Counted from the first letter of the stretch, positions 45,891 to 57,919 are shown. The stretch: DNA of 64,000 nt from Acanthococcus lagerstroemiae (GCA_031841125.1 CM063109.1:29640038-29704037); one strand, 5' to 3'. A program made the numbers and translations. Notes: generated from the letters alone by a model not told the origin.

Positions 45891-46639
45891 ACCAAAGGTA
45901 TTGATAAACTCAGTGTAATGCTGATACCAGAAATTTTGGGCTCATTATGTTGGAATACGATCTTTTCCGGTTGAAAAAGGTGTAGTAATATTCTGGAAAA
46001 CTGGACTTCTATGATTCGAGGTATTACAGGAATTACCATTACCATATCCAGAAATTGAATATTTTCCTTTGTGCTTTACCACTGTAGATGAAATAAGACG
46101 GTTTGGAATGTGTCAATGCGCGAGGCTGTCAGTTGATGTATAGTGTAGCTGCCTAGTGCCTACCGATCCATTGTGTAATAGATGGTGGCGAGAGTGGAAT
46201 AGTAGTGAATGCTTTCCTCCTGACCCCTGTGTACCACAATCTACTGACCCACAAATATGTTCCAATCACCCTTCTAACACCCCCCCCCCTTTCAAAAAAT
46301 CCTCATTGTATTTGTATGCCGAAAACGATGTTTCTTAATGCTGACATTGCAATTCTATACGACCGTAACTTCCAGTCGCTGATTAGGTCTTATCAGCCAT
46401 TTGGGGGGGGGGGGGTGGTTCTTAATATGAAAGACTTATGTTCATATGTTTCATCGATGGTCTTATGAACAGTTGTGTTAACTAACAAAAATGAAAATTT
46501 TCAGGATAGCATTTTGAAAACTAAGCGTTCTCTAACGATCCAAATGATAATTTATCGGCTATTTTGTATGTACCATCGGATAGCGTACACCTTCAGCTAC
46601 AGATCTGCACACTTAATCCAAAATTTCTTACAGTCTCGT
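45891..46639. other. Unannotated DNA
   Basis: C-run at 46279 and G-run at 46402-46413. Overlapping short frames with no motif. Confidence 0.35.
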
Positions 46640-47430
46640 ACTATTCAATACAATTTTGTGCAGGTTCATACAATTTTGCACAATTTTATACAGTTTTGTA
46701 CTGTGTTGTACAATATCGTGTACCATTTTCTATAATTTCAATTTTGTATGATTTATGTAAATTTGTACAATTTTTTAATTTTGTACAATTTTGTATAGGT
46801 TTATTTTTCTCAATTCTGTGCAAATTTATGTGCAGTTTTGTACCATTTCATACAAATTTTGATTTTGTACCATTTTGTACAGCTTTAATTCCTTCAGTTT
46901 TGTACTATTTTGTACAATTTTGCACATTTTTTTGTGCAATTGAATGTACAATTTTGTACACTTTAAATTTTGTCCAGTTTTGTATAACATTATGTACAAA
47001 TTTTTACAATTTCAATTTTGTATTTTTTGTATGAATTTGTACAATTTTGTACAGGTTTATTTTGCACAATTTTGTACAGATCTGTGCACATTCATGTACA
47101 GTCTTGTACAATTTTTACAACTTTATTTCTGTACAATCGTGTTCAGTTTTGTACTATTTTGTACAATTTTTATATTGTACAATGCAATTTTGTACAGTTT
47201 TATTTTGCGCAATTATGTACAATTTTGTACAATTTCAATTCTGTAAAATTTGAGTACAGTTTTGTACAATTTTGTACCATTTTGTCAAATATTGTGCCAT
47301 TTCATACAATTCTAATTTCGTACAATTTTGTATACAATTTCATACGAATTTATACAATTTTGTATAATTTTATACAGTTTTGTGCAATTTTGTACAGTTT
47401 TATACATTTTTGCACAATTTTGTGCATGTA
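46640..47430 (+). repeat. TACAATTTTG minisatellite, large block
   Basis: About 800 bases of degenerate ten-base units 'tacaattttg', with variants 'tacagtttta' and 'tacaatttca'. Three plus-strand frames of 100-172 codons (Tyr, Asn, Phe, Val and Cys rich) arise only because the unit has no stops in those phases. The same motif occurs at 36195. Confidence 0.9.
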
Positions 47431-48060
47431 TACAGAGGAGAAAGAAACAATATTGAGGTCTCTCTGTCTTCCCTCACTTTCAATCTGCGGGGTTTTCGGG
47501 AATTTTACGAGGAAAAAAAAAGAGCATTCGAAATAAATGAAACGATGTTCTGTATGTAGAAAAGGCGCATGTATCGATCGATAGTAAAGCTTCGGGTAAA
47601 AGAGTACGATCGTACGCCATTTTGAATTCAACCGCGCCCGTCGATGCCGAATTGACTACGCGGTACGCTCCAGTCGGATTTCGGCATCCACGGGCACGGT
47701 TGAAGTCGAAATGGCGGACGATCGTACTTACACGAAGTATATATAGAGCTCTGTCGATAGTGAAGACAGATCTTTAGAGTGTGAAAAGGTATAAACTGTA
47801 ACTAGACTGTAACGGTACTGTGACTGAACTGTAACTGCATTCAGCTTAACTAATGGTCCTGCCTGGCCGATCAAGAGAAGAAAAAAAGACAATGAGTAAA
47901 AAGAAGAATATGATGTTGAAAAGGGCACAGAAATGCAGAAGAAAAGAGACGTTTGTGAGAAGTTTGTATCGTGTTGCACTGGAAATAGTCAGACTGGACG
48001 ATTTGTATAGGAATCTACATTCGCGAGGAGAGGCTCTCTGGAAATTGAAAAAAAAAAAAA
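47431..48060 (+). repeat. Dispersed repeat family D2, copy 3
   Basis: 47431-47600 resembles 37740-37870 ('gcggg.ttttcg.gaatttt', 'cgaaataaat'), and 47760-48035 matches the core of family D2. A hairpin element at 47604-47727 interrupts it, and the other copies lack it. It ends in an A-run near 48050. Confidence 0.7.
47604..47727. mobile_element. 124-base hairpin MITE
   Basis: Arms of about 52 bases: 'gtacgatcgtacgccatttt' and 'tcaaccgcgcccgtcgatgc' pair with 'gcatccacgggcacggttga' and 'aaatggcggacgatcgtac'. About 85-90% identity, spacer about 20 bases. CpG-rich, inserted in AT-rich repeat. Confidence 0.8.
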
Positions 48061-49515
48061 AGTTTTTCATATGTTAGCCAAAGTTGATGGTACTAGTTGC
48101 GACAGTAGCCAGTTAGCCAGCAGACCGGTAAGTTTCGCTGGCAGACAGATCAACAACATGCAAGCAGACGGACAGACGCCATAATTATTTCAATGGTGGT
48201 AGAAACTGATGAGACGAATCTAGTTACCTAATCTAAAACTTGTATGTGACTTTCCCATTTAAATAAGTACTACAGGCTGTGACACAAGCATTGCCGATTC
48301 TTTTGGAATGTACGGTACTGCGTACATTTTGAAATTATTTGACTGTTAGGCTGTAAAATGGCGGCCGCCAGATACGTCCTACGATGTACTGTTTGCCATC
48401 GTAATTATTATTTGAGTATTCGCGCACTGGTAGGTAGAAAAAAATGTTCGTACGAAGTCGGCGCGACTTGGCGCGTGTTCAAGGGGCTACCCTTCGGGCT
48501 TAGCGGGTTACCTTTCCGATTCAATTGAAACTCATTACGGGTTTCGTTGATGACGAGTAATTAACGGCGGCTGTATTCGTCTAGCTCGGTAACAAGTGAA
48601 GTCGTTAGGCCTTCTCAGTGAACGGTTAGATAAGCGACGCATTGGCATCGAGTTTTTCACGTCGTCGTCGCGCCGTTTTCGCGGCTGGGCAAACATGAGA
48701 TTGCAGTTTTAGGCATCTATACCGGGAGGTCGGGAAGGGAGATGCTGTGATCAGTGTCCGTTTCCATCCCGGGAAAGGGCCAAATACTCGTCTCCTTTGG
48801 ACTCGTGTACCGCTTGCCTTTACGCAGAAGTTACTGGTGCGAAAACGGCAACGCAGAAACGTGTCTTTTTTGTATCCGATAATGCTGCGTTAAATGCGAA
48901 AAGGAAATGGCCATCAGGCCGCGAATGCTGGAAATACCGTCTTATATCGATCTGCGTAAACATCAAACGTTACTTACGTTTTGCGCCGGAAAAAGGTTCT
49001 TCATCTAGTTGGTTTTACGTCAAATTACGCCCGAAAGTGACGGTTACAAATTGTTTTCATATAGGTATCTGTAAAACGCATTAGTGAAAAATAATGTATT
49101 CGCGTATGAAATACTGATAAGGGGATGCGCGAGGACGTTTACGTTTTTCGTTATGAAGTGTGATTCATTGGATGCCATCGAGAAAATCGATAAGCGCTCG
49201 TAAGCCGTTTAATTATCGATTTCAGTCTTCCACTTTGCGAACGCGGAAGAAGGAAATGAAGGTGTGAAAGTGAACAACCGAGCGAGCTTGTTCGAGGGAA
49301 AAGAACTTCGTATTTCAAGCGAGATTCCTGCAGCTAGTTCCACAGCTGGCTCCTCAACTATAAACTTGTTGAGAAATTACTTGTATCATCTCGTATAAAT
49401 GTTTCGTAATTGTGTGTAAGACCCCCGGCGCTGGCGTACAGAAATCCGGGAAAATGATGTATCCGATGTTTCGTTCTTGCAGTGGGGCAGTTTTGAATCG
49501 GGAGTTGATGTATGA
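48061..49515. other. Unannotated, mostly CpG-rich unique DNA
   Basis: 48300-49350 is non-repetitive and rich in CpG. A 95-codon plus-strand frame at 48797 lacks motifs. No gene can be supported. Confidence 0.35.
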
Positions 49516-49764
49516 AGGGCTTCATTCCAAAAGGTGTTAGGTCAGTTTTTAGTGAATCCGAGGTAACGCTTGTAACTAGAGGTAAATGTTGTGCCCGAGC
49601 CAGTGTTACCATTTGTTTTTCGCAAAAGTACTTCGTTGTCTACACACAGGCGCGTGACAACACTGACGCTCAAATATTGCGTTCCAAAAGTGTTAAGTCT
49701 GGCGTTTTTCCCTCTCCTGAAAAATGACGAAAACTGACTTTAACACCTTTTGGAATGAAGCCCT
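49516..49764. mobile_element. 250-base MITE with 38-base TIRs
   Basis: Ends 'agggcttcattccaaaaggt' plus 'gttaggtcagttttt' and, inverted, 'aaaactgactttaacacctt' plus 'ttggaatgaagccct'. Nearly perfect over about 36 bases. The interior is non-coding. Target duplication is not clear. Confidence 0.8.
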
Positions 49765-49829
49765 CCATATCGATTACGTGTTTTGTGTTTGTAAGAAGCC
49801 CAAAAGTTCAGTTGATATAGCTCGTCTAA

Positions 49830-50810
49830 TAGAAGAGTGAAACAAAAGAAAATACAATCTCATTTATGTGGTATCGGGAGGAGCGGAGGCTGGAACAGTG
49901 AAAGAATCCCCAAGGGTGGAGAAGAAAAGTAATTCCGAGCAACACTAGTATTCGCACTAGTGACTGAACTCCGTGGAATGAAGACCATCGTCATCGAAGA
50001 CTGGAAGTTGTCGTAAAAAATAGCATTTTCGGCATTTATCCGGTCGTAAAATGCCATTTTTGGCAGCAAGAAAACCATTTTTGTCGCTAAAAAAGCAAAA
50101 TTTTGCCACTTCTGTTTCCAAATCATAGGCGGAGTTTTCGGTCACCTCCTTTGTTTCGTACTTTTTAGTGTATTCCTTGTTTTTTGGTCAATTCCTCCGT
50201 AATTTTTGCTAGTTTTTGGCCTCGAGGTAAGGGGCACTACTACCCTGCAAAATAGACAATCATTCATCATTCCTCTCCTCCCCCTGCCCCAATTAGCCTT
50301 CTCGGAAATGTTGGCCCCTTCTTCGGCACAAGAGACTCGCTAGGGGGTTGATTTGCTGTATGAGCACATACCTCATTTCCATTCTTTTCTATGGATTTAC
50401 CCTTCTCCCGTTCAGAAATATGTTAGCACCTTATTGTTTTTGATCTTCTAACTGACATTGAACGTACTGTAGAATAATACGATGTTCAAGTGATGATACT
50501 GGAAAGACGTACTTTTGTTGAAGTAAGACGGAAGGCAACCTTCGGCATTATTACCCGAAATTTCACCAAAACACAATATGAACTTTGAAATCTTATGCAT
50601 TCAGTTGGTACGCCGTTCGGTTACACATTTTGAAACCGAATGAAAACTCACGCGCATTAAGAGGTACGCATAGGTTAACGGCTGGAAGGAGGTATACCTT
50701 CGGCTCCACTGACCGCTCGTAATTGATCAGTTATTCCATCAGTCTTAGGTAGTATCGATCGACCATTCATGCGTCTTGCTTTTGTTCGTTATCAAATGCA
50801 AAACGTAATG
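49830..50810 (+). repeat. Dispersed repeat family D3, copy A
   Basis: Matches 52263-53120 through phrases such as 'acaagagactcgct', 'cttattgtttttgat', 'gaataatacgatg', 'gaaagacgtac', 'ttcggctccactgacc' and 'gaccattcatgcgtctt'. The first part (49830-50000) also matches 54880-55060 ('aaaatacaatct.atttatgt', 'ttccgtggaatg'). Function unknown. Confidence 0.7.
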
Positions 50811-51286
50811 TCTAAAATTTCCTATAAATTAACATTTTTCTGTCGCGTTAACTTCTTGCTGTAAGTGGACCAGTTTTGTAACGGCCTACATAAATTTGAT
50901 ATACAATACATTATAATACTTTGAAGAACATATGCAGTGAGAATTATAATTTCTCATTTGTATCGGCGTCTTCCACTTTTTTAATTTATTTTGAATTCGT
51001 TTCAATGGATTTAAATCGAATTTCTCAAATAGCCCCAACGGGGCACATTTTCTTAGTCACTTTGTTCGCCGGTGGGTCAAAGTGCGAAAACGACGCATAA
51101 GGTTGTGGGAATCGAGTAAGCTATCACCGACCAAAATCTGTTTAATACTCGTAGTTCGTCTGCTGTGATTGCAAGTATCGGAACATACTCCCAAATAGCC
51201 CCGTTGTAGAGTAGTTGAAAACGAAAATGCTAAAAATTTGGCGATTTCACCATTCCGAGACCAAAATTTCAGTTGTATCATATACA
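50811..51286. other. Unannotated DNA
   Basis: AT-rich, nothing recognised. Confidence 0.3.
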
Positions 51287-52262
51287 CAGTGTTGCCAAGT
51301 TGGCATCTTGGATGCTAGATTTTGCATCCTTCTCTTCATCTATCTTCCAAAAATTTCAATCTGGAATCTGGCATCTGCTGTTAGCATCCAGTCAATTTTT
51401 TTGGCATCGAATTTCAAATTTTAGCATCCGCGAAAAAATTTACTTTGTGGTGTAAACCAAAATAGTAGATAGTTGAAGTATAGGAAATCAGGAATGAGCT
51501 CGTCTAGCTAAGATACTGTGGATACTGTGTGCCTACGTATACTGGGCCGCCATATTGGGGCTCAAATGAAATTACATTTTCATGAAGCCTAGTGCTGATT
51601 GAAAAATTTTTAATTTTCGAAAATTCTATTTATTTGATACGCTGCTCCATACAGTCATTTTATTATTTTATTACATGTTCCGTAGGCGTAGTGCTAATTT
51701 TATAATTTTCTCAGAATTGCTAAGCAGTGTGGTAATAATCAACATTTTTCAAATTTTTGATATCGAGATAAATAATCTCGACTTGATGTTTCCATAATTC
51801 ACCAGTTTGCAAAACTACGGAATTTTACCCCACATCATGGAAAAATTCTCATAAAAATACAACATTCGATAAGTATACTCGAATTTTTCGTAAAATGAGT
51901 GTATTTAATCTTCTTTTCTTGAAGAAATATAACACTTTATTAATTTTATTTCTGAAAGAATTCGATTTTTCAAAATCACTGCGCGACTACGGATTATAGC
52001 TAAAAAACTGTAACAAGAAAAAAATTAGCTTCTTTTGTTTATCATCCTTCAGAAAGTTTTAGCTTTCATTTTAGCAACAATAAAACATGAATTTTGGCGC
52101 ATTTTTTTCATTTTCAGAAACACAATTTGGCCTAGACTAGGTTAGATGAGATTTTTTCCTTAGCATCCGAAATTTAGCACCTTTTTTTTGACCTTCTGAC
52201 ACTCAGTTAGCATCTTTCTCCACTGGAAACGCATCTGCTGAAAAAAGAAATCGGCAACACTG
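51287..52262. mobile_element. Possible non-autonomous hAT-like element, 976 bases
   Basis: Begins 'cagtgttgcc' and ends 'ggcaacactg', short perfect inverted ends like those of many hAT elements (CAGTGTTGCC). Just inside each end are 'gcatcttggatgc' / 'ttagcatc' subterminal repeats. No transposase frame. I could not see an eight-base target duplication, so the call is tentative. The right end abuts repeat D3 copy B. Confidence 0.5.
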
Positions 52263-53130
52263 ACAAAGACCGTAAGTTCTGGTCGAAAAAATAGCGTTTC
52301 TGGCATTTTAATAACTTTCAAAATATAAAATCATTCATTACACTCCTCCTTTTTTACTGCCTCGATTTGCTTCCTCGAGAATCTTTTCTCCTCTTCTGAC
52401 ACAAGAGGCTCTCCAGGGGTGTTTGACTTGTGTTATGGACACATAACTCATTTCTCAGTCTTTTCTATGAGTTTGCTACTCTCTCATTCAAAATTATGTT
52501 ACCATCTTACTGTTTTTGATAGTTTTCTGAGTTCTGACAGAACTTGAACGTTCTATGGAATAATACGATGCTTAAACGATGTTATTTGAAAGACGTACCT
52601 TTACTGAAATAATATGAAGGAAACTTTGGCATTATTGCACGAAATTTTACCAAACCACTCAAGGAATGTAAACACTATCGTACTAGGTAGTCTGGATTGT
52701 TGAATATGTGTGCTAGTGTGTAACATATGACGTCACTAGGGGAACGTATGTAGTTCGACTTCGTGATGTTAAGTGATAACGAAGTCACCACTAGTGACGT
52801 CACTGTCCCACCACTTACCGCACAGTCATGCCCTTTTATACAACAATCCAGACTACCTAGTAAGATAGTGTTTACATTCCTTGTAAACCACTATTTATAT
52901 AAACTTGAGATCTTATGCGCTGAGAGTTGGTACGTCGTCCGGTTACATCTCTTAACGCTGGATGATCAGCTAGCTCACATTTTAAGAGCTGAGCGTACGT
53001 TAAACGTTAATGACTCGAAGCAGAACACCTTCGGCTCCACTGACCATTCATATAGATCACCTATCCACCATTCAGTGGTAGTATCGGCTGACCATTCCTG
53101 CGTCTTCTTTGTTTTTATCCATTATGTATA
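52263..53130 (+). repeat. Dispersed repeat family D3, copy B (interrupted)
   Basis: Second copy of D3, split by the hAT-type MITE at 52660-52884. Copy A is continuous at the matching place. The 158-codon frame at 52763-53239 straddles the MITE and the repeat and has no motif, so it is not called as a gene. Confidence 0.75.
52660..52884. mobile_element. hAT-type MITE with 8-base target duplication
   Basis: Terminal inverted repeats of about 42 bases with one mismatch ('caaggaatgtaaacactatc' ... 'gatagtgtttacattccttg'). 'aaaccact' is present directly before (52652-52659) and after (52885-52892) the element. An eight-base duplication and CAAGG-type ends are hallmarks of hAT elements. A second inverted pair lies inside ('gacgtcacta' / 'tagtgacgtc'). 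Length 225, non-coding. Confidence 0.85.
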
Positions 53131-53875
53131 CTTTCGCGTTAGAATGAAAAGAATACATGTATGTACTTCTAAAGTGAAATTTCTACACAAGGATGCGGTC
53201 TGTGTGTTAGTAGGAGAGGGAGGCAACGACACTTTCTGAAAAAAAAAACCCACAGGCACAACTGTAGTTGAGATTGAGAAATATTTTAATAATTATTGTA
53301 GCAAACGCTTTAGAATTTCTGTAGCTGCTGCGGACCTCCCGGGTTCACTCCGCTATCACAACTTTCCTGCGTCGCCACACGTGCCAAGACGAAGAGGTAA
53401 AGGGTGAAGGAAGGAAGCGTACTCGTATTTGGCCGTGGTGCAGCCGAAGTCCAGGTTATTGCTGGGTGAGCGTTGCCTCGGTCATTAGGGTGTCCCATAG
53501 TGGCCTTAAGAGGACAGCTCGAATCCGAAGCAAGAAGAGGCAAACCAGAGAAACCTGAGCCAACCTCAAAACGTGTCCCTCTGGTCACCAACGCGATACT
53601 CGAAAAGGTAGTTGTTTCCAGGGCCAGGGGTCTGGTGTCTGGGGAACCAATATGGCATACGTATATCGCCATACGCTTCACCAAACAAAAAAAAAACGCT
53701 AAGGGCCATGTTATCCTCCCCACCTTTTCGAGACACAGGTGCCTTTTCCCCAGTTTTTGTCTACTGAATCTTTTTTGAAGAATTTTTTATTATTATTCTA
53801 ACATTATAAATATCGTTGAAGTTAAGAAACCCGTTCATTTATTGGAGGGAAAAGAAGAAAATGAAAATACAATAT
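53131..53875. other. Unannotated DNA
   Basis: 53300-53760 is GC-richer and has open frames on both strands (137 codons on minus, 101 on plus). Neither has a recognised domain. 'cccgggttcactcc' near 53338 resembles a pol III B box, but no A box was seen. Identity unknown. Confidence 0.35.
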
Positions 53876-54269
53876 CAGGGTGTCTACCGGTCAAGAAAGT
53901 CAATGAAAAGTTAAGTATTTTGGAGAGTGGTCAAAGAAAGTCAAGGAAGTAAAGGAAAAGTCAAGTATCTTGGATAGTGGTCATGAAAAGTCATAAATTT
54001 TTCATTTAAATTTCCTCAAAATTACGATCACGAATTTTTTTTAAACTAGAAGTGAATTTAAAGTAACGTAAATATTTTCAGATAATTACATAATATCCTT
54101 TTTCATAGTATTTTTTAGTGTTTACATTTATTGTGAGCCCCCCTCCCACTTTGATAAGGTTCTACGAATAAGATTATATTTGTATGTGTGTAAAACGGTT
54201 ATGAAAAAAGTGAGAAAAGGTCAAGGAAAAGTCAAGGAATTGGAAAATTTGGACCCGATAGACATCCTG
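53876..54269. mobile_element. MITE-like repeat with 'aaagtcaagg' interior
   Basis: Ends 'cagggtgtctaccgg' and, inverted, 'ccgatagacatcctg'. Near each end the repeated phrases 'gtcaagaaagtcaatg', 'gtcaaggaagtaaagg' and 'aaggtcaaggaaaagtcaag' occur. The interior is AT-rich. A related element lies at 62806-63064. Confidence 0.65.
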
Positions 54270-54379
54270 AATATACATTGCTCGATGTGATCTCAGTTAA
54301 TTCGAAGGTGCCATCCAGTGCGTTTCAAAACTAGAATTTACAACACAATCAGTGGCATAAACAAGGAGGATATGAAAAT

Positions 54380-54928
54380 ATGCCCCCTCCCCAATCACAG
54401 AAAAGTTTAAATCGAATAAAAGCCAAAAACCTCATCTTGTTTTATTTTGGGCGGGAGGGTGGCGCTGAGGCTTCCTTTTTTGCTTCTCAATTGAATTTTT
54501 TTGAGTTCTGTTACTGTTACTTCTTGTTTCGCTTGCCAGTTACTAAGATGTCAAGAGTGCTGAGAGCTTTTTCGTTTCACTTAAGTCAAGATTTGGCAAC
54601 ATCCTCCCTTTCCATTCACACAAAAGAACTTTCTATTTACGCTACGACAATCAATCTTTCAGACAATTCCCTTCATAAAAACAGAATCCAGTGCAGATCA
54701 TCTGACACTTCAAGCAGTGACAGAGCTATCCAAGGTGTATTTTTTCTACAGCCGTATCGAACCGATTCGTCAAGAATAAATCAAGAACGAATTCGGCGAC
54801 TTCAAGAGCCCCAGAGTGGATGCACCGATTTTATTTCTTGTCTTCATAAGAAGTTGAAAATATCCATTATTGTTATGACTCGTTCTAGGACCAACAAAGC
54901 ACAAGAAAACACAATCTTATTTGTGTGA
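54380..54928 (+). CDS. Open frame of 182 codons, doubtful gene
   Basis: The longest ATG-started frame in the window. It starts 'atgccccctcccc', has one mildly hydrophobic aromatic stretch (FFEFCYCYFLFRL, about residues 45-57), and is otherwise Ser/Asn/Arg rich, without domains or signal peptide. Its end overlaps the portion shared with repeat D3 (from about 54880), which argues against a conserved host protein. No promoter, splice or poly-A context was identified. It may be a chance frame or part of an unknown transposon. Confidence 0.15.
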   Translation: MPPPQSQKSLNRIKAKNLILFYFGREGGAEASFFASQLNFFEFCYCYFLFRLPVTKMSRVLRAFSFHLSQDLATSSLSIHTKELSIYATTINLSDNSLHKNRIQCRSSDTSSSDRAIQGVFFLQPYRTDSSRINQERIRRLQEPQSGCTDFISCLHKKLKISIIVMTRSRTNKAQENTILFV

Positions 54929-55060
54929 TACTGGAAGGGACAAGAACATTTGAAAAATTTCCCAGGAATGAAAAGCTATGATACATCGATTCAGGGCAAA
55001 ATTGTCATTCGTACTATTGACTGATTTCCGTGGAATGGTAACCACTCTTCTGCATCCCCT
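54880..55060 (+). repeat. Dispersed repeat family D3, partial copy C
   Basis: Matches 49850-49985: 'gaaaa.acaatct.atttgtg', 'ggaatgaa' and 'gactgatttccgtggaatg'. It stops before the rest of D3. Confidence 0.55.
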
Positions 55061-55115
55061 CCCTCCAAAAAAGGTACTTTGCCCCATAAGGTCCATGTTG
55101 AAATAGTGCAATTGA

Positions 55116-55370
55116 AGACCTGACTTCCAAAACACGCTTGGTCCAATATTACCGAAATTGAGATTTTAGCGCCATCTGGTGGAGAAGAAGAAAATACACA
55201 TTCTTCCAGCGTTCGCCGCGAATTTCTATCTCTATTAGGAGGCGAGTTATATGTGTTCAAAGCACTGATACGACTATGATAGTAAATAGGACCTTAGTTG
55301 CATTTTTTTTTTTTTTAATTTTCCAAACTTTCTGTGTTTTGGACTGAGCGCGTTTTGGAAGTCAGGTTCT
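55116..55370. mobile_element. 255-base MITE with about 30-base TIRs
   Basis: Ends 'agacctgacttccaaaacac' plus 'gcttggtccaa', and inverted 'ttggactgagcgcgttttgg' plus 'aagtcaggttct'. About 85% paired. The interior is non-coding with a T-run near 55305. Confidence 0.75.
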
Positions 55371-56719
55371 CAAGCGCATTTTGGACCCTTTTATCTCTTT
55401 TGCGGGTAAAATTCTAACTTTCGGTGATTATCGGGGTGGTACAAGATCAGTGACCCAAAAATCTCTTATTTCGTACCACTAACCCCTTTCCTCCCCCAGT
55501 AATATTGAAAACGCAAGCCCGTTACTAGAGAGCAAGTGAGAACCATGCCTGAGAAGAATTTTGCCCTCTAGACAATTTCTGTTTGTATTTATTTTTTGTT
55601 CTTCTCAAGGCTTCTTAGACGGATACGGAAACAGAACAAGAGGCTATTTCCGCTCGCGTCGGAGCAGCCCTATCAATCGTGCCCAATCTTACTAGCCCCC
55701 GATTTTCCACGTTGTGGATTTTTAGGTTCCACTTACGGTTAATACAGCTTCGGAATGTAAAAATGCGAATTCATATCTCAAATAATTTTACTCGTATTTA
55801 CACCACGGACAATAATAACTATCTGGTTAAACTGATACAAGCAACAACATCGTGCGTACTCTTAGATTGCCATGCGGAAGTGGGGGGTGCTGCCAGACAG
55901 AACATGCATGGCGACTTATCGTTTATGCACCGTTGTAACTCGTCGCCACACACGTGTATTTTCGGGTCCCCTTATTCGTTCCCACTCGTTTGAATGTCGG
56001 CCTTCGCAGGCTCGCTTTAACTCACTTTTGCTAGCGACTTCGCGAGCAGGGCTTGAGTCTGCAAGATCGGAATGAGAAACTGCGAGCAACCTTCGACGGT
56101 CGGTTGGCCGAATGCGGTGCCGGTACGCCGCGCTGCGCCGTCGGTTTGGGAAACCGCGCCCTCCAACACGTACGGTGAGAATGAATGTGGTGATGTGCTG
56201 AAGAATGCGACGTGTTTTGAGACATAACGCGACAAATAATTGTTGTCGCCGTGCATACCCGGCGTATCTTCCTTCGCATTGAGATGTCACCGCATGCACC
56301 AAATGGAGCACACTCGCACATCCGATTTGCAATTATATCGCGAAACTCGCGTCATCTAAACGCGCGAAAATGTCCGCGCGTGCTAATTACTGTGCCGAGC
56401 CGTCTGCAGTAGACGGAGGGCGGACAGATTGGTTTGAATGTCGAATTTCACTTCATTTCTCCAGTGACTGCCTACACTCGGTATCCGAGAACGTATTACC
56501 GGAATCGAGTCCGATTAACTTATTTGTCGCATTCTGGTATTAGAAAAGAAATAAATAAAATAAAAAAAAACCAAAGGTACTGAAATCGTCTTTACCTGAT
56601 CGAGTTTCCGAATTATGTATAATACTGAACAATAAGCTCAAGTTTACGTGCCTTCCGACACACCTGGTCTCACAAGCCCCAGACCAGGAGTCTTTTCCCC
56701 TGGAACCAGTTGAAGGTTG
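55371..56719. other. Unannotated DNA with CpG-rich unique block
   Basis: 55860-56420 is strongly CpG-rich and non-repetitive. Frames of 96-138 codons exist on the minus strand and a shorter one on plus, ending near a donor-like 'gtacg|gtgaga' at 56173. None has a recognised domain, so an exon is possible but not supported. Confidence 0.35.
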
Positions 56720-57830
56720 AAGAGTCTTCTTCTTCGTCTTCTTCTTCAGGCCCCATCTCCGCGACGTAGGTTGCTGATCCGCGATGCAACTCTAACCCTC
56801 GAAACGACTAATTGGAAAAGCTCGACTAATAAAAAACTGAACCACCGTCGTAAGTTATAGACCTTAAGGAGGAAAGTAAATCTGAGAGGACCAGATAGTT
56901 GGTGGGTCTTCGAGCGAGGAGATCGTGACTAGGCACTGTAGGATAGCATGGATTTCGTCTATGTAGATGGAAGCTGTGTTGTTTTTACGTCGGGAGGAGT
57001 ATAATAGACTATCTATAGAGTAGACGTAAGCGGTGGGTCGGTTGTACTTTGGACCATCAGTGAAGCATAGGATACGGTCAGGAAAGCGGTCCAGAATTTC
57101 TTGCAAATGTGTCCGATAAACTTAGGGGAAGGGGTGTAGATTTTTTAGGGAAATCTGTAAGTTCAAAATTGCATGGGGGAAGATTCAATAACCAGGGTAG
57201 AGGTGATGTATGAATCCTTGGTAGTGAATTGTAGGAAAAGTTGCGGTACAGTGTCCCTTCAAAGTGTGAACGGAAGTGCAGTCAGGATTTAGAAACAGGG
57301 GTGTAGTTTGAAGGGTTGAAGAGATACTCGTAGGCAGGAAGATTACGGGTGTGTGCTATCGTAACGAGAAGTTTGGCAGTGGTTGCATTCGGCGGTAAGA
57401 GAGAGGTGGAATTCCAGCATCGACGCACATACGAGTACTCAAAGCTGGGCTAGTGCGAAAGGCGCCAATGGCGATACGTAAAACCTGCATTTTGAACAGC
57501 GTCAAGAAGCTTTTAGTATGAGGGAGGGGCAAGTCCATGTATGGGTAATCCATAATCCATGATAGATTAGATCAGAATCTGGTATAACTGAATGAGTAAT
57601 CCTCTGCTACATCCTTCGGAAGGATGTAAGAGGCACTTCAGAACATTGAATGAGCGCATACATTTGGCTTTTATGCGTTGTATATGAGGTAATCAGGAGA
57701 GGCGAGTGTCAAAGTAGAGGCCAAGAAATTTGATTGAATTGGAGCGAGGAATCGATTGTGAGTTGAGTAGAAGAGGTGAGAAAGTTAGATTGTTCGATGC
57801 TGGAACATCATGATTCTGTTTTGCTTGCTG
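56720..57830 (-). pseudogene. LINE ORF2 relic with RT tail and RNase H
   Basis: The minus strand, 57830-57560, reads IPRSNSIKFLGLYFDTRLS, then IQRIKAKCMRSFNVLKCL, then LLIQLYQILI and IMDYGLPIHG. 57550-57356 gives VLRIAIGAFRTSPALSTR and AGIPPLSYRR. 57106-56864 gives DRILCFTDGPKYN, with TDGPK in place of the usual TDGSK of RNase H, then YIDEIHAILQCL, with the catalytic Glu. The order RT thumb, A(I)GAFRTSP, TDGSK, E..AI is that of I/R1-type insect LINEs with RNase H. The RT core upstream is missing, and several stops and shifts occur. It is not functional. Confidence 0.75.
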
Positions 57831-57919
57831 ATAAGATCTCTTCCTGGAGTGAAAATTGGTTCATTTGGCAGTCGAGACCGTTGCGCGTGACTAAGCTAGC
57901 GATCGAGATTAGACTTCAA
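57831..57919. other. Unannotated DNA
   Basis: Short spacer between the LINE relic and repeat L1r. Confidence 0.3.

Noticed and set aside
46564..47536. Three overlapping plus-strand frames up to 172 codons, rich in Phe, Tyr, Asn and Cys
   Set aside because: All arise from the ten-base TACAATTTTG repeat, which lacks stop codons in several phases.
52763..53239. 158-codon plus-strand frame
   Set aside because: It begins inside a MITE and continues in repeat D3, so it is a chance fusion.
53310..53778. Overlapping frames of 137 (minus) and 101 (plus) codons
   Set aside because: Both strands are open over the same DNA because of composition; no domain, signal peptide or splice context supports either.
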